64,000 nucleotides of DNA. Source: a virus. The notes under the pieces were generated by a model, which did not search any database, was not told where the DNA came from, and saw nothing but the letters and a program-made list of their open reading frames with translations. Where the stretch lies: positions 1-64,000 of the IMG/VR virus record IMGVR_UViG_3300028815_000061; one strand, written 5' to 3'. The first letter of the stretch is position 1. Every line of letters starts with the position of its first letter. Position numbers and translations under genes: made by a program. Positions 16,302-25,751 of the stretch are shown here, in pieces.

Positions 16302-16611
16302 GATAATAAAAGAATCTCCCCCGAAAGTAATCTATCTACAATGGAACGTGCCACCTGACCCTGAGTTTGGCGTGACATGGTGCCGGGATAAACTCAACGA
16401 TAATGACGTTGAGTATGTGCCAACCGCCAACGCCAAACGGCTAGAAGCGGCGCTGAAACAATCCTTAGATGCTATGATATGGTCAACAGGTAGCGGGGAT
16501 TTTACGCCAGAAGGCCTAGCATATCAGGGATATTTGAAAGTTCTGGAACCCGCAATAGAAGCCGCAAAGCAAGCATTGTTTGAGTGCACGATTATGAAAG
16601 GACTTGGATAA
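16285..16611 (+). CDS. Hypothetical protein, 108 aa
   Basis: ATG behind AGAGGTGG. N-terminal VIYLQWNVPPD strand, central helix (AKRLEAALKQSLDAMIW), C-terminal helix. The stop shares one base with the next ATG (TAATG). No family recognised. Confidence 0.78.
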   Translation: MQEPNEIIKESPPKVIYLQWNVPPDPEFGVTWCRDKLNDNDVEYVPTANAKRLEAALKQSLDAMIWSTGSGDFTPEGLAYQGYLKVLEPAIEAAKQALFECTIMKGLG

Positions 16612-17078
16612 TGCCAACGATACAATTTTACGAACTAGAGGATATGATCCCTGAGTTAAGCGCAGTCGACCCGATCCGCATGACCAGGATAGTTAACCCG
16701 CTCGGATTCAAGACAAGGGATATCGCGATTAGCCAGGTATTAGTGATCGTGCGCCAGCATCAACACATGAGTGGTAACACCTTATCCTGGATGATGTCTA
16801 CTGGCGAATACGAAACGATCAACGGACAGCCCGTCGAAGTAGTAGATGACGAAATCCGGGTCATGGCATGGGAAGAGGCAGAGTACGTCATCGACTTTAT
16901 CTACAGTAGACTCCTGGCTCAGGACAATGGCTACGAGATCAAGCAGGGCCTTATATCAATCAACGACACCCCGTTACTTGGTTCGTGGTCATATCTCGAT
17001 GTCGAGAATGTGGACGCGCACGAACTGTTAGAAAAGCACGTTCCTGACCAGGACATTGACGAGGAGCCTGCCTTCTAG
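16611..17078 (+). CDS. Hypothetical protein, 155 aa; last rightward gene
   Basis: ATG at 16611 (TAATG overlap). Soluble, acidic, mixed alpha/beta (DIAISQVLVIVRQHQHMSG). It closes the rightward block and faces the metallophosphoesterase gene across a 49-base gap holding only a weak possible hairpin. Function unknown. Confidence 0.78.
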   Translation: MPTIQFYELEDMIPELSAVDPIRMTRIVNPLGFKTRDIAISQVLVIVRQHQHMSGNTLSWMMSTGEYETINGQPVEVVDDEIRVMAWEEAEYVIDFIYSRLLAQDNGYEIKQGLISINDTPLLGSWSYLDVENVDAHELLEKHVPDQDIDEEPAF

Positions 17079-17127
17079 TATCCTTACCATAATAGCAAGG
17101 GTATTAGTCGGAGGGTAAGTGACAAAC

Positions 17128-18189
17128 CTAGTGATACATAGCCTTCATGTACATGGAAGCGGCGTCCAGGTTATTAGTGCCAAACACCGAACCATCATCA
17201 TTAACAATTAGGGCGACCGCTGCGGCCTCGTTAGGTTCTGGGTATCCCATCTTTACGGCATACTCATCGTAGAACTTATACGAGCCACAAACTACGGCGT
17301 GTCCTGTCCTGCCACCATTATTAAACTGACGGTACAGGCCAGATACGTGTGTGTGGGCGGCGATGCCGACGTCGAAGTGCCTACCTTCCGCGTGGTCAAA
17401 CTTCGCCGCCCACTCCACTCCATGAGTGGGGTTGTATTGAGAATACCCTTTCCACTTATGGCGCGCCCGCAAGATGAACCTCTCTTCACCCACTTGCAAC
17501 GATACCTGGTTATCATACTTTGCATACAAAATGTCCGGGTTCATGCGCGCGTGAACTTCTTCCAGGTAATCAACCCCGGTCAACGCAAAGGTCCACAAGT
17601 CATGATTACCAGCCACGCTAAGTACCAACTTGGGTGCTAGTGCCTTGAGCACGCGCTTTACCATCACCCATTCCTCAGATATCGAGAACTCAGAACCAAG
17701 ACGTAGATCCTTCAATCTGCCAACGATGTAATTGTTGAGCATATCGCCGATCGCGCATACATACATGCCAGGTGTACCGACGATTGTCTCGATATCCTCA
17801 TCAAGGCGCTCGTAGTCGACATGTACATCGCCCACGTGTAAGTCAGCAAGAAAGACCAAGCATACAGGCCCATGAGAGAACTCTATTGATTGCTTATTGC
17901 CCTGATCCTTTTGAAACTTCTTGCGCCTACTCTTTACGATTGCCTGTTGCCAGACCTCATCCTCATCATACTCGCTGTACACCGGTTTCACACCATGTAC
18001 CTGGAGAGATGGTTGAGTTCTGGCCTGTGCACCTTCTTGCTTCAGGCGTTCTCTATAAAAGATTTTCCTTACTTGATTCTTGGGGATACTCGGGAACTCA
18101 TCGTAAATTTGCGCCCACTCTTTCACACCTTGTAATTCTAACTGCTTCCGTATTGCATAGATCCGGTGTCGCTCGCTTGCAGTTGGCAA
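17128..18189 (-). CDS. Calcineurin-like metallophosphoesterase, 353 aa
   Basis: All five metal motifs are visible: DLHVGD, GDML, GNHD, a lone His in RARHKWKG and HTHVSG. An N-terminal 60-residue part (RHRIYAIRKQLELQG...IPKNQVRKIFYR) looks like a helix-turn-helix, so the enzyme may be targeted to DNA. The start is set at TTG 18189, because AAAGGAG lies seven bases upstream inside the codons that an ATG at 18207 would use. Possible roles: nuclease or nucleotide phosphatase. Confidence 0.85.
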   Translation of the reverse strand: MPTASERHRIYAIRKQLELQGVKEWAQIYDEFPSIPKNQVRKIFYRERLKQEGAQARTQPSLQVHGVKPVYSEYDEDEVWQQAIVKSRRKKFQKDQGNKQSIEFSHGPVCLVFLADLHVGDVHVDYERLDEDIETIVGTPGMYVCAIGDMLNNYIVGRLKDLRLGSEFSISEEWVMVKRVLKALAPKLVLSVAGNHDLWTFALTGVDYLEEVHARMNPDILYAKYDNQVSLQVGEERFILRARHKWKGYSQYNPTHGVEWAAKFDHAEGRHFDVGIAAHTHVSGLYRQFNNGGRTGHAVVCGSYKFYDEYAVKMGYPEPNEAAAVALIVNDDGSVFGTNNLDAASMYMKAMYH

Positions 18190-18223
18190 GGTTCTTCTCC
18201 TTTCCATAGCCGCAGAACATTAC

Positions 18224-20578
18224 TTACAAACACCGAATGACCTCACGTACATTGTCTGGACGGGAGCCAGGTTGATGGATCTCACTAATAGCTGCGCGCC
18301 TATCACGGCCCTCCCAAGCAACCAGGCCATAGCCTATAGCATAATAGTACCTTTCAATTGGGTTGTGGTCCATGTCTGTCCAAACAAATCTTATGACATT
18401 CTTCAGGGTTATTCCCGTGTAGAACGTCATCTCTTTCATTATGTCCTCTAACACCAACAGAGAAAGCTGACGGCCGTCTGATACAAGCGAGCAATCTCCC
18501 TTGTTGTAGAACCGTACGTACGGATACCTTTGATATGATTGTCCCTTATACATATATCTCGGGCACCACACCGACCAGGATGCACTCAACGTGTCACGTA
18601 ATTCGTAGTACTTATCATCGCCCGGACTGGTGTCCACGCCACGATAGCAGTACTGCAAGTCAAACATGATCTGCTCCCACTCTGCGTGCTTTGCCTCGCC
18701 GTCTCCTCCCTTAGTATGGTAGACGATACCGTCATCGAAGTGTGTTTGGTGCCTTTGTTGTGGGCCTGGTGCCCACGCATTGCCATTGTCGACGGCGATC
18801 TCCGTACGAACCTCGTATAAAACACCCCTCTGTTCTTGATCAGTGAAGTATGGCATGATGTCGATCTTGGCCGGGGTTGGCGGAGGTGGTTGAGTTTTCG
18901 ACGGATAATAGAACAAGGCCTCTAGCACATCATCACCAGTAATTGGGTAGGCCTCAGACAGCAAGCCGACTTTGCCCGTCCATGGATCTGCAATAGTGAA
19001 ATCGCTATCTGAATATCCGATAATTAGAACCCAGTGTTGTTCCCATGCCTCTGTCGCTGGCTTGAAGTCGACACGGGCAGGCACCGGCCAACCACTGTCT
19101 ATGTACCTATGAATCATGGGAATCATAGCCTCGTTATCACGGCTTTTATATCCCTCGTAAATCACTTCATATGGGTATGCTTTCTTGAATGCTCCGTTAA
19201 CAAGGTACTGCCCACTGAAACCGCCAGAATCAACCATGAAATCGTTGAACTCATCGGGCAGCATGGTAGTGAACTTATAATACCTGGCAATCATGTTGTA
19301 AGCGGTTAGCAGACATCCCCAGTTACCAATCGTTTTGTCGTGACCGGTATCCTGGCCAAGTGTTTGACTCGCCCATCTAGCATCGCGCTGGGATAGAGGC
19401 TCGACGTCGAGTTGATCGGGCTTGAGATAGTGAGCCTCCCATGAATAACCATTTGCATCTAACAAAGCGATTGATTCTTTCTGACTAGGCTCATCCGGCT
19501 CAAACACCTTGGTGTACGATTCATCATTACCGGCTCTCATTATTGCCAGCATGGTGTGATGACTGGCAGTCATGTCATGCCTGAAATCATATGAGTAGTC
19601 AGCTATCTTCCCCCACTCTTCCCTTGTCACTTCTTGCGGTGCCTTGACTACAATGGCCTTATAATCGCCTGGATCTGGATTAGGCGGCACATAGTCTATT
19701 GGTTTCCATTTTTCAGATGGATTAGCAGCAAGATACGCGGCCAAGTCCTCTGACATTATCTCTAGGTTTACACCACCACCCACACCGTCCCAGTCGCCAT
19801 AAGTCCACCATGCTGCACCTACAATATACGCCTCGTAAGCCTTCATCAGAGAATCGTACTTGGCCATTTGGTCCAGGACAACGACTTTGTCTGGTTGATA
19901 TTCACCACCATGCAAGCCACACTCAGTTAGCGCCACGCCAAGTGGTATGCCCTGCTCTATGAGCCATTCAATTTCTCTAAACGGCCGATCTGAGTTGTGG
20001 TCCAGTGGCACAAGCATTGGATACCCATAGACATGACGGCCGTAAATGTGACCACCCTCGTAACCACGAGCAAGCAATGGGCCATACAGGTTTTTCCAAT
20101 GTTCCATCCCACCAGTAGGTGGGTTGCCAGCAACGGAACCATCGTCTGGTGTGCCGGAAAATAGATTACAGAGGCAGAGTTTATAGCCTTCTTGCTCCGC
20201 CAATTCCATCATGCGCCATTCGTAGTTAATGTAATTTGGGATAACGGTTATGTCGTTGGCACCGGACTCATTGATGACGGAGTAAAAATCCGCTGGGTTA
20301 AGCTCCCATTGTTCTTCAAGCAACGGGAAGAACATGTCGGCTATGCCATAAGCCTCCTCTTTCGTAAGGCCTGGATCATTTAATCCCATGCCTTCAGGGT
20401 GATTGTTGTAGTACTTGATGTCACGAAAGACTCCCCACGTGTATCCCTGACTCTCCATCTTTGCCTCGGGGACCGCACCTCCCTCCCCTGTCGAAAAGGC
20501 TATGGCCGGTTTAGCCTTGCATACCAGACCATAGCCACCTCTGGGTCCGGTCTTGACGTGTACTCCAATTCGAGACAT
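18224..20578 (-). CDS. Modular lysin: glycoside-hydrolase-like plus C39-like peptidase, 784 aa
   Basis: Residues about 1-290 look like a TIM-barrel glycosidase with candidate acid/base and nucleophile in FYSVINESG and VALTECGLHGG. Residues about 385-555 form a C39-like cysteine peptidase: Cys in GNWGCLLTAYN, His in EQHWVLIIGY, Asp in IADPW. A Pro-rich linker (TQPPPPTPAK) leads to about 200 C-terminal residues I do not recognise. ATG behind AGGAGA. It sits next to holin-like genes, so peptidoglycan cutting at lysis is likely; a virion-borne lysin is the alternative. Confidence 0.75.
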   Translation of the reverse strand: MSRIGVHVKTGPRGGYGLVCKAKPAIAFSTGEGGAVPEAKMESQGYTWGVFRDIKYYNNHPEGMGLNDPGLTKEEAYGIADMFFPLLEEQWELNPADFYSVINESGANDITVIPNYINYEWRMMELAEQEGYKLCLCNLFSGTPDDGSVAGNPPTGGMEHWKNLYGPLLARGYEGGHIYGRHVYGYPMLVPLDHNSDRPFREIEWLIEQGIPLGVALTECGLHGGEYQPDKVVVLDQMAKYDSLMKAYEAYIVGAAWWTYGDWDGVGGGVNLEIMSEDLAAYLAANPSEKWKPIDYVPPNPDPGDYKAIVVKAPQEVTREEWGKIADYSYDFRHDMTASHHTMLAIMRAGNDESYTKVFEPDEPSQKESIALLDANGYSWEAHYLKPDQLDVEPLSQRDARWASQTLGQDTGHDKTIGNWGCLLTAYNMIARYYKFTTMLPDEFNDFMVDSGGFSGQYLVNGAFKKAYPYEVIYEGYKSRDNEAMIPMIHRYIDSGWPVPARVDFKPATEAWEQHWVLIIGYSDSDFTIADPWTGKVGLLSEAYPITGDDVLEALFYYPSKTQPPPPTPAKIDIMPYFTDQEQRGVLYEVRTEIAVDNGNAWAPGPQQRHQTHFDDGIVYHTKGGDGEAKHAEWEQIMFDLQYCYRGVDTSPGDDKYYELRDTLSASWSVWCPRYMYKGQSYQRYPYVRFYNKGDCSLVSDGRQLSLLVLEDIMKEMTFYTGITLKNVIRFVWTDMDHNPIERYYYAIGYGLVAWEGRDRRAAISEIHQPGSRPDNVREVIRCL

Positions 20579-20620
20579 ATGTTCTCCTAGTAAGATAATT
20601 GGCAGGGACAGGGACCGATA

Positions 20621-20917
20621 TTATTTTGGTACTAGACCGGTGTCCAGGATGAGAGTTTTTGCCTGATCCCCAAGTCCCCATCCAGCTAGATAAGCGCCGA
20701 ACGGAGGCATTAGGTTGATTGCCTCAATGTTAGGTGTCAGTATCGGGACAACCAACACGACGATAGCAAAAGCAACTAACTGCGGCCAAAAATAGCGCCA
20801 GTTCCATTTTGAGTCCGGGGCATCTGGATCGCGGTATCTTTTTAGGAGCCAGGGTAAAATGAGTTTTGCGAATGCGCCCAGGCCGAAAGCACCTACAGCT
20901 AACCAATTTATGTCCAT
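20621..20917 (-). CDS. Holin-like membrane protein, 98 aa
   Basis: The ATG at 20917 (MDINWLAVG) is preferred: AAGGAG lies at correct distance, while the ATG two codons earlier touches it. Two clear membrane segments (WLAVGAFGLGAFAKLILPWLL, FWPQLVAFAIVVLVVPIL) and a weaker third (FGAYLAGWGLG). Size, topology and place before the lysin gene suggest a holin, though no holin family is recognised. Confidence 0.65.
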   Translation of the reverse strand: MDINWLAVGAFGLGAFAKLILPWLLKRYRDPDAPDSKWNWRYFWPQLVAFAIVVLVVPILTPNIEAINLMPPFGAYLAGWGLGDQAKTLILDTGLVPK

Positions 20918-21030
20918 AATCATTCTCCTTGTTAGCAACTTCCTAGCGGGCAACTGCTAAACCCTGCCCCTGCCAAACCAATAAACAAGAATACAAGGTT
21001 ATTTTAAGAATTTCAAGTACATTGCTATTT

Positions 21031-21333
21031 TTAACGGTCGTTGAAATAGCCCTTACAGAGAGCAAACTGAACAAACGCTACCAAAAACAACAGTATCCAA
21101 ATGGCAATGTTTGCCGGGTAATGTGGCGGGATAAGCAATCTTAAAAAGTACCAGGTAGATCGAAGATACAACGCCAAGACTATTAGTATCATCAGCGCAT
21201 CTATCAAAAAAAGCGCGTGGGCCGCACCAGATTCTTTAACGCGCCATCCTCTATACCACGTTCTTATTCCAATCACTAGAAGAATTAGTGTTGGCAAACT
21301 AAGAAGGGTTGTCAGAATCAACGCCAGCGGCAT
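21031..21333 (-). CDS. Membrane protein with three segments, 100 aa
   Basis: ATG at 21333 chosen for AAGGA seven to eight bases upstream. Membrane segments: LALILTTLLSLPTLILLVIGI, ALFLIDALMILIVLALYL and IAIWILLFLVAFVQFALC. Part of the lysis-type cassette; it could be a second holin or antiholin. Confidence 0.7.
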   Translation of the reverse strand: MPLALILTTLLSLPTLILLVIGIRTWYRGWRVKESGAAHALFLIDALMILIVLALYLRSTWYFLRLLIPPHYPANIAIWILLFLVAFVQFALCKGYFNDR

Positions 21334-21490
21334 TATTTGCTTCCTTGACAATGTTCCTCATCGCCCTTGTATCCTGTTCCATGAACGAACTAATCCTGAT
21401 AATTCTTTTCCTATCTATGCGTATACACCGCAACACATCGTCAAGTTCACTTGATGCTTTTCGCCCATTAGTAGGCTTGCTTACTATCAT
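21299..21490 (-). CDS. Small charged protein, 63 aa
   Basis: ATG at 21490 with AAAGG upstream; an in-frame ATG at 21538 overlapping the previous gene is the alternative. No membrane segment; basic core (RCIRIDRKRIIRIS) and a helical tail. It overlaps the next gene by 35 bases. Function unknown. Confidence 0.6.
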   Translation of the reverse strand: MIVSKPTNGRKASSELDDVLRCIRIDRKRIIRISSFMEQDTRAMRNIVKEANNAAGVDSDNPS

Positions 21491-21521
21491 GCTATAGTGC
21501 CTTTGTAACCAAGAACCAAAT

Positions 21522-21824
21522 CTATTTTTTATCTGCATTCACGATATCATTACGCAGTTTTTCAAAGTCCTGTCTTAGAGAACTTTGCTCACGCAATGCC
21601 TCCATTGCGTCGGCCAGACCTCTTATAGCCGCGCTGTTGTCATTAAGCGCTTCCAGAGTTTTCTCTCGCCACTCGATATCTTTCCTCGTTGATTCCTCGT
21701 ATTCCTTTCGAGATTGACGATAGAGATATGCTACCGCACTAGCCAGTGCCAGAATCACGATCCACTGCAGCGCCATTACATCAGTCGGTTGTGGGGGCGA
21801 TACTTGTAAAAATCCTAATAACAT
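21522..21824 (-). CDS. Membrane-anchored coiled-coil protein, 100 aa
   Basis: One membrane segment (ALQWIVILALASAVAYLY) near residue 20, followed by a 60-residue charged coiled coil (RKEYEESTRKDIEWREKTLEALNDN). The layout resembles XhlA-type or spanin-like lysis helpers. No clear ribosome site. First gene of the lysis cassette. Confidence 0.7.
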   Translation of the reverse strand: MLLGFLQVSPPQPTDVMALQWIVILALASAVAYLYRQSRKEYEESTRKDIEWREKTLEALNDNSAAIRGLADAMEALREQSSLRQDFEKLRNDIVNADKK

Positions 21825-21833
21825 TGCCTACTT

Positions 21834-21863
21834 ATTTAAGGTGCCCCTTGCACCATGTATCAA
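21834..21863 (-). promoter_or_regulatory. Weak promoter candidate before the lysis cassette
   Basis: On the minus strand TTGATA, 18-base spacer, TTAAAT, predicting a start about three bases before the first lysis gene ATG. The -10 is only a 4/6 match, so this is tentative. Confidence 0.25.
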
Positions 21864-21907
21864 CTTTTCTTTTCGTTACTCTGTAAAAGTGAACATCTTC
21901 TCCCTCC

Positions 21908-21939
21908 AGGCCCGGTCACCTTCTAAGGTAGCCGGGCCT
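21908..21939 (-). terminator. Long hairpin after the tail fibre gene
   Basis: AGGCCCGG pairs perfectly with CCGGGCCT, and an inner ACCT/AGGT extends the stem. It lies five bases past the tail fibre stop on the minus strand. There is no U-run, so it may be a weak terminator or an RNA-stabilising structure. Confidence 0.5.
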
Positions 21940-21944
21940 TAAAT

Positions 21945-23300
21945 TTAGTTGTACCTCATCTGTGTGATCTTCATGTGCGCTATCCATCGAATGCTGTAGT
22001 TGCTTCCACCATTACGGCGTACCTGAATCTTTAGCGCATCATTCGTATCGTCGGCCACGACCTGAGCTTCATAAGCGGCGTCGGATTCGGCATTCGCAGT
22101 TACCGTACCTGAACTGAGTAATGTCGTCGTCCCTCCGTCATTTATGATGCTCACCCCTTCTATCGAGTAATCCCACCTCTGTGGCGCTCCAGAGGTAAGA
22201 CCAAGTATCCTGATGTCAACCCCCCACAATGCGTTACCAGGAATGACCGGAAGTTCTGAACTCCCGTCAACGTACAAATCAAACCATGTTGTATCCGTAT
22301 GTGTAGCGATGCTCCTTATGCAGAACACCATTGAACCCTGGCAATCTCCTGTGGTCCCGTACCCTACACCACCAAAGGCAAGTTCACCAGTAAGTGTAGT
22401 CCACACTCTCTCACCACAAATGATCGCCGAATTGTATCCATCACAATCGTTCTGGTTTCCGCCAAGAATAACCGCATTAAGGGCAGCAGAGTCTATCTGG
22501 TTATCCCATCCAGCAAATATGCCAGAATAATAAGCAGCGGGCACATGGGTTGCTGCGCTTCGTTCTAGCTGCAAGTCAACAGAACTGCCTCCCCTGGCAT
22601 TACCGGCCGCAACACCTGGAGCAACATCATTAGCAGTCAGTACAAATGCCTCAGCCAATGAGCCATCACCCATGATTGCAACAGTAAACACGGCGTCCTT
22701 GTTCGTCGGGTCTGCCCACTCTGCAATGAACTCTGAGGCTATTTGCTCTGTGTCGGAAGCATCCTCTAGTATAAGGGCAACTCTCAGCCCAAAACCAGCA
22801 GCAACAGTAGAAGAGCATCTCTTTACAAAATCCCATATACTAGTAGCGACACTGGTTAGGGCACTGGTCACAGTGACGATTGTGAAACCATCGTCTCCAA
22901 CTTCAATGGTGCTATCCTGAATGTTGGATGTGCCATTCCACCTAACCAGGTTGTTATCTGCACCAGATCCAGTAGGCCCACCGGCCGGAGCGTCAATAAA
23001 TTCCAGTCCATCCGGCGTTGAGTTCACGGCCACCAACTTACCGGCCTGGCCCGAATAGCTAGATGGATCTACATCCGAAAGATTGAGAAACGAGGTGACA
23101 GCACCCGTGCTGGTTATCTCTGCCCATGTTGGCGTAGTGGCAGTCAATACCCAAAAGGAATTGTTATCCTCTTGCCTGGCAATCTTACCTATATCAGCAG
23201 CTACAAACCCACTTGCCCCAGTCCTTGCTGAAGCATTGGCATAAGACCATTGATAGACAATGTGGATTTCACCCGCTGGTATGTTTGCATGTTCTGTCAT
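21945..23300 (-). CDS. Tail fibre / virion protein, 451 aa
   Basis: Contains the segment FLNLSDVDPSSYSGQAGKLVAVNSTPDGLEF, a pattern very common in phage tail fibre proteins, followed by NLVRWNGTSNIQDSTI, also typical of fibre tips. The remainder is Gly/Thr/Ala-rich beta structure ending in a compact C-terminal domain. ATG start, last structural gene before the lysis cassette; likely host recognition. Confidence 0.72.
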   Translation of the reverse strand: MTEHANIPAGEIHIVYQWSYANASARTGASGFVAADIGKIARQEDNNSFWVLTATTPTWAEITSTGAVTSFLNLSDVDPSSYSGQAGKLVAVNSTPDGLEFIDAPAGGPTGSGADNNLVRWNGTSNIQDSTIEVGDDGFTIVTVTSALTSVATSIWDFVKRCSSTVAAGFGLRVALILEDASDTEQIASEFIAEWADPTNKDAVFTVAIMGDGSLAEAFVLTANDVAPGVAAGNARGGSSVDLQLERSAATHVPAAYYSGIFAGWDNQIDSAALNAVILGGNQNDCDGYNSAIICGERVWTTLTGELAFGGVGYGTTGDCQGSMVFCIRSIATHTDTTWFDLYVDGSSELPVIPGNALWGVDIRILGLTSGAPQRWDYSIEGVSIINDGGTTTLLSSGTVTANAESDAAYEAQVVADDTNDALKIQVRRNGGSNYSIRWIAHMKITQMRYN

Positions 23301-23312
23301 GTTATCTACCTG

Positions 23313-25751
23313 TTATCTAAATACTATCAAACCAGTAACCCCTCTGTCCACTCTATGGTTTAAGGTAACATCTGTCCACGAGGTCCACGGGGGTGCAGCA
23401 ATGGCCACGATATTCACGTCAGCCGATCCAGCGGCGACGGCAAAGGTATTGTCTAACGTATCCACGTCCATAACATTACCATAGTTAGCATCATCTAAAG
23501 GTAAATCTGATACATAGACCATGTTCGCGCCATCGTCAGCCATGGTAGCTTTGGCCTCATACAGCTTCAGCACGGTCGCAGATTGAGCTACGGCATACAA
23601 TCTACCGCCAATATCGACGATTGCCCTACATGGATCAACAAAACCATTCACTCCCCAAATGTAAAACTCTCCCTGCGCAGCCGAATAACCGTATATCTGG
23701 TCTGGCCATGTCGGGAAGTTAACCCCATAGGGCAGGCCAAAGAACAGAACACCATCTGGTGCTTCATCAACCCACGGCATAACACCAACATACGTGTCAC
23801 CGGCCAGGTACTCCGCCTTAGTAAATGAATAGTCCCAGTCTGACCAGTAGTAAAGTGTGTAATCGTCAAGGTAATCTACCCTGCCAGTCTGACCATTTGG
23901 TTCTCTGTACAAGATATCGACGACATGAGCCATCCCGTCAACCCCATCAGAATAGGACGGCAAGCAAATAAAAACCCGGTTCCCATCAGGCTGATAGCAG
24001 ATGGATGGATTGTGGCCAAACCTTGAAAATATATCGTCTGGTGGTTTATCTGGTATTGTGACAATGGAAGCATCAAGCAAATAATTTGGACTGGAGAAGC
24101 TCTCTACTACCCTGATGTACCTGGACAGATCCCCGAAACCGCACTTGATATTGGTGATAGCGGGGTCAGTTATCTGTACGGATTTCTCTGGGAATAACGA
24201 GTCATCAGACCAGTGCATGTGATCACCGACGAAACCCAGAATGCTGGCCGGATCCTCCCTGATACACCGCGCTGATGCTCCACTTGCTGAGTCCCCATTA
24301 TCTGCAGAGACAGTGTACGGTATTCTGTCCAACGTATTGTTGACAGAGTCATACGAGAACATGTAGGCAGTGGCACCCTGTGACCTGGTATGGTAAAAGC
24401 ACCAGCGATTGTCTGACCATAGCTTTGATGCGCCAACTATCTGGAACCATCCTAACGTCTCATCTTCCTCATCTAGCCATTGCGTTTTGTCTAGTTGTGT
24501 CCAGGTACCAATCTCCATAATGAAGGTGTAACCGAAGTAATCGTCCTGGAGACGGTTGGTCCAGTTGAGATTTTCAATGTAGTTAAAGGCGCACTTATTC
24601 CCGCCATCTATGGCGTTGCATGACACGTCTATTCCCCAGGGTATACCACCACCAGCAGTGCCGTCCAGGAACTTGTACGGTGTCGAGTAGTTGTTAGTCA
24701 GGATGTCAAAGTAAAACCAATGCCACATTCTGACATCATTGCTGTATGGCGGCCCTCCGCCACTATCATAGTTGTAATAGATAAATGCGAATCTGCCTGA
24801 TGGAGTAAGGTAGAATGCGTATCCACTTCCAAAGTGCGTGGTCGTGTTGTAATCTGGCAACCACGAACTTGTGTATCTGGCCGTGCGCGATGGTGTGGTA
24901 CCAGAGCAATCCCACTTATCTACTTCAGCAAAGTACCTTCTCTTTCCGCCATCATCCTCATTGTTAATCCGGCCAATATAGACGTTGCCATTTGAGTCTG
25001 CCCACAGGTTGCCCCATACGCCACCCGACTGGGATGCTGTATTGTGCTTAGTAAGTGTGCCCACACTCTCGGACATCATCGTACAATACACTGTGGTACC
25101 TAATCTATAGAACACAGCATACAGATTCGTGTCAGTCTTGATAGCATCGTGGCCACTCGGGTTAGTCGTATTTGTGTACACATTTGTGGCGGAGCTAGAT
25201 TGTGGGGCACCCTTGCCACGATCGACGTTCATGATTACTTGTTGCCAATCATGCGTTGCCCAGTCATTAAACGTCGATAGCACCCATGCGACACTGAGTT
25301 CATTATTGTAGTTGGCCTGATCGAGGTAGCCAGCGGAGTTTGCTGCGGTATAGGTTACAAGCACACAGTGCTCGCCTGACCTGGTCTTGCTACTGGTGTA
25401 GCCATGATAAGTCAATGCAGAAGCAACCGGTGCCGGGATCTCGTTGTTGTAAGAAGGCTCGCCATTTGCCGGTCTAGGCAGTGGCTCGTAAGGATCATGA
25501 ACACTAGTCCACATGGCCCCGGACACAAACCATGGCGGGTTTGTACTTGGAAGTATGCTACTCCAGTTAACACCACCATCCGTCGAGCGCTCTAGGAATC
25601 CCTGCCCTCCCCTATATAGAATGGCATCCATTGGGCTTGAGCTACCAGTCTTTGTTTTCCAGAACGGGTCCAATGTCATAAACAGGATGTTCGGTTTAGC
25701 ACTGGTCTCAAACCACTGGTTTTCGCCTTCTGGCAGTATCTCTATCGGCAT
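23313..25751 (-). CDS. Large beta-propeller-like tail protein, 812 aa
   Basis: An Asp-box (RSTDGGVNW) lies near residue 55, and the long Trp/Tyr/Gly-rich sequence with repeated blade-like strands suggests one or more beta-propellers. No catalytic motif recognised. It overlaps the upstream stop by one base (TAATG). Likely tail tip or fibre, perhaps glycan binding. Confidence 0.68.
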   Translation of the reverse strand: MPIEILPEGENQWFETSAKPNILFMTLDPFWKTKTGSSSPMDAILYRGGQGFLERSTDGGVNWSSILPSTNPPWFVSGAMWTSVHDPYEPLPRPANGEPSYNNEIPAPVASALTYHGYTSSKTRSGEHCVLVTYTAANSAGYLDQANYNNELSVAWVLSTFNDWATHDWQQVIMNVDRGKGAPQSSSATNVYTNTTNPSGHDAIKTDTNLYAVFYRLGTTVYCTMMSESVGTLTKHNTASQSGGVWGNLWADSNGNVYIGRINNEDDGGKRRYFAEVDKWDCSGTTPSRTARYTSSWLPDYNTTTHFGSGYAFYLTPSGRFAFIYYNYDSGGGPPYSNDVRMWHWFYFDILTNNYSTPYKFLDGTAGGGIPWGIDVSCNAIDGGNKCAFNYIENLNWTNRLQDDYFGYTFIMEIGTWTQLDKTQWLDEEDETLGWFQIVGASKLWSDNRWCFYHTRSQGATAYMFSYDSVNNTLDRIPYTVSADNGDSASGASARCIREDPASILGFVGDHMHWSDDSLFPEKSVQITDPAITNIKCGFGDLSRYIRVVESFSSPNYLLDASIVTIPDKPPDDIFSRFGHNPSICYQPDGNRVFICLPSYSDGVDGMAHVVDILYREPNGQTGRVDYLDDYTLYYWSDWDYSFTKAEYLAGDTYVGVMPWVDEAPDGVLFFGLPYGVNFPTWPDQIYGYSAAQGEFYIWGVNGFVDPCRAIVDIGGRLYAVAQSATVLKLYEAKATMADDGANMVYVSDLPLDDANYGNVMDVDTLDNTFAVAAGSADVNIVAIAAPPWTSWTDVTLNHRVDRGVTGLIVFR

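Noticed and set aside
17079-17127. Possible terminator between converging early and late blocks
   Set aside because: Only a loose pairing of TATCCTT with AAGGGTA and no U-run; not strong enough to call.
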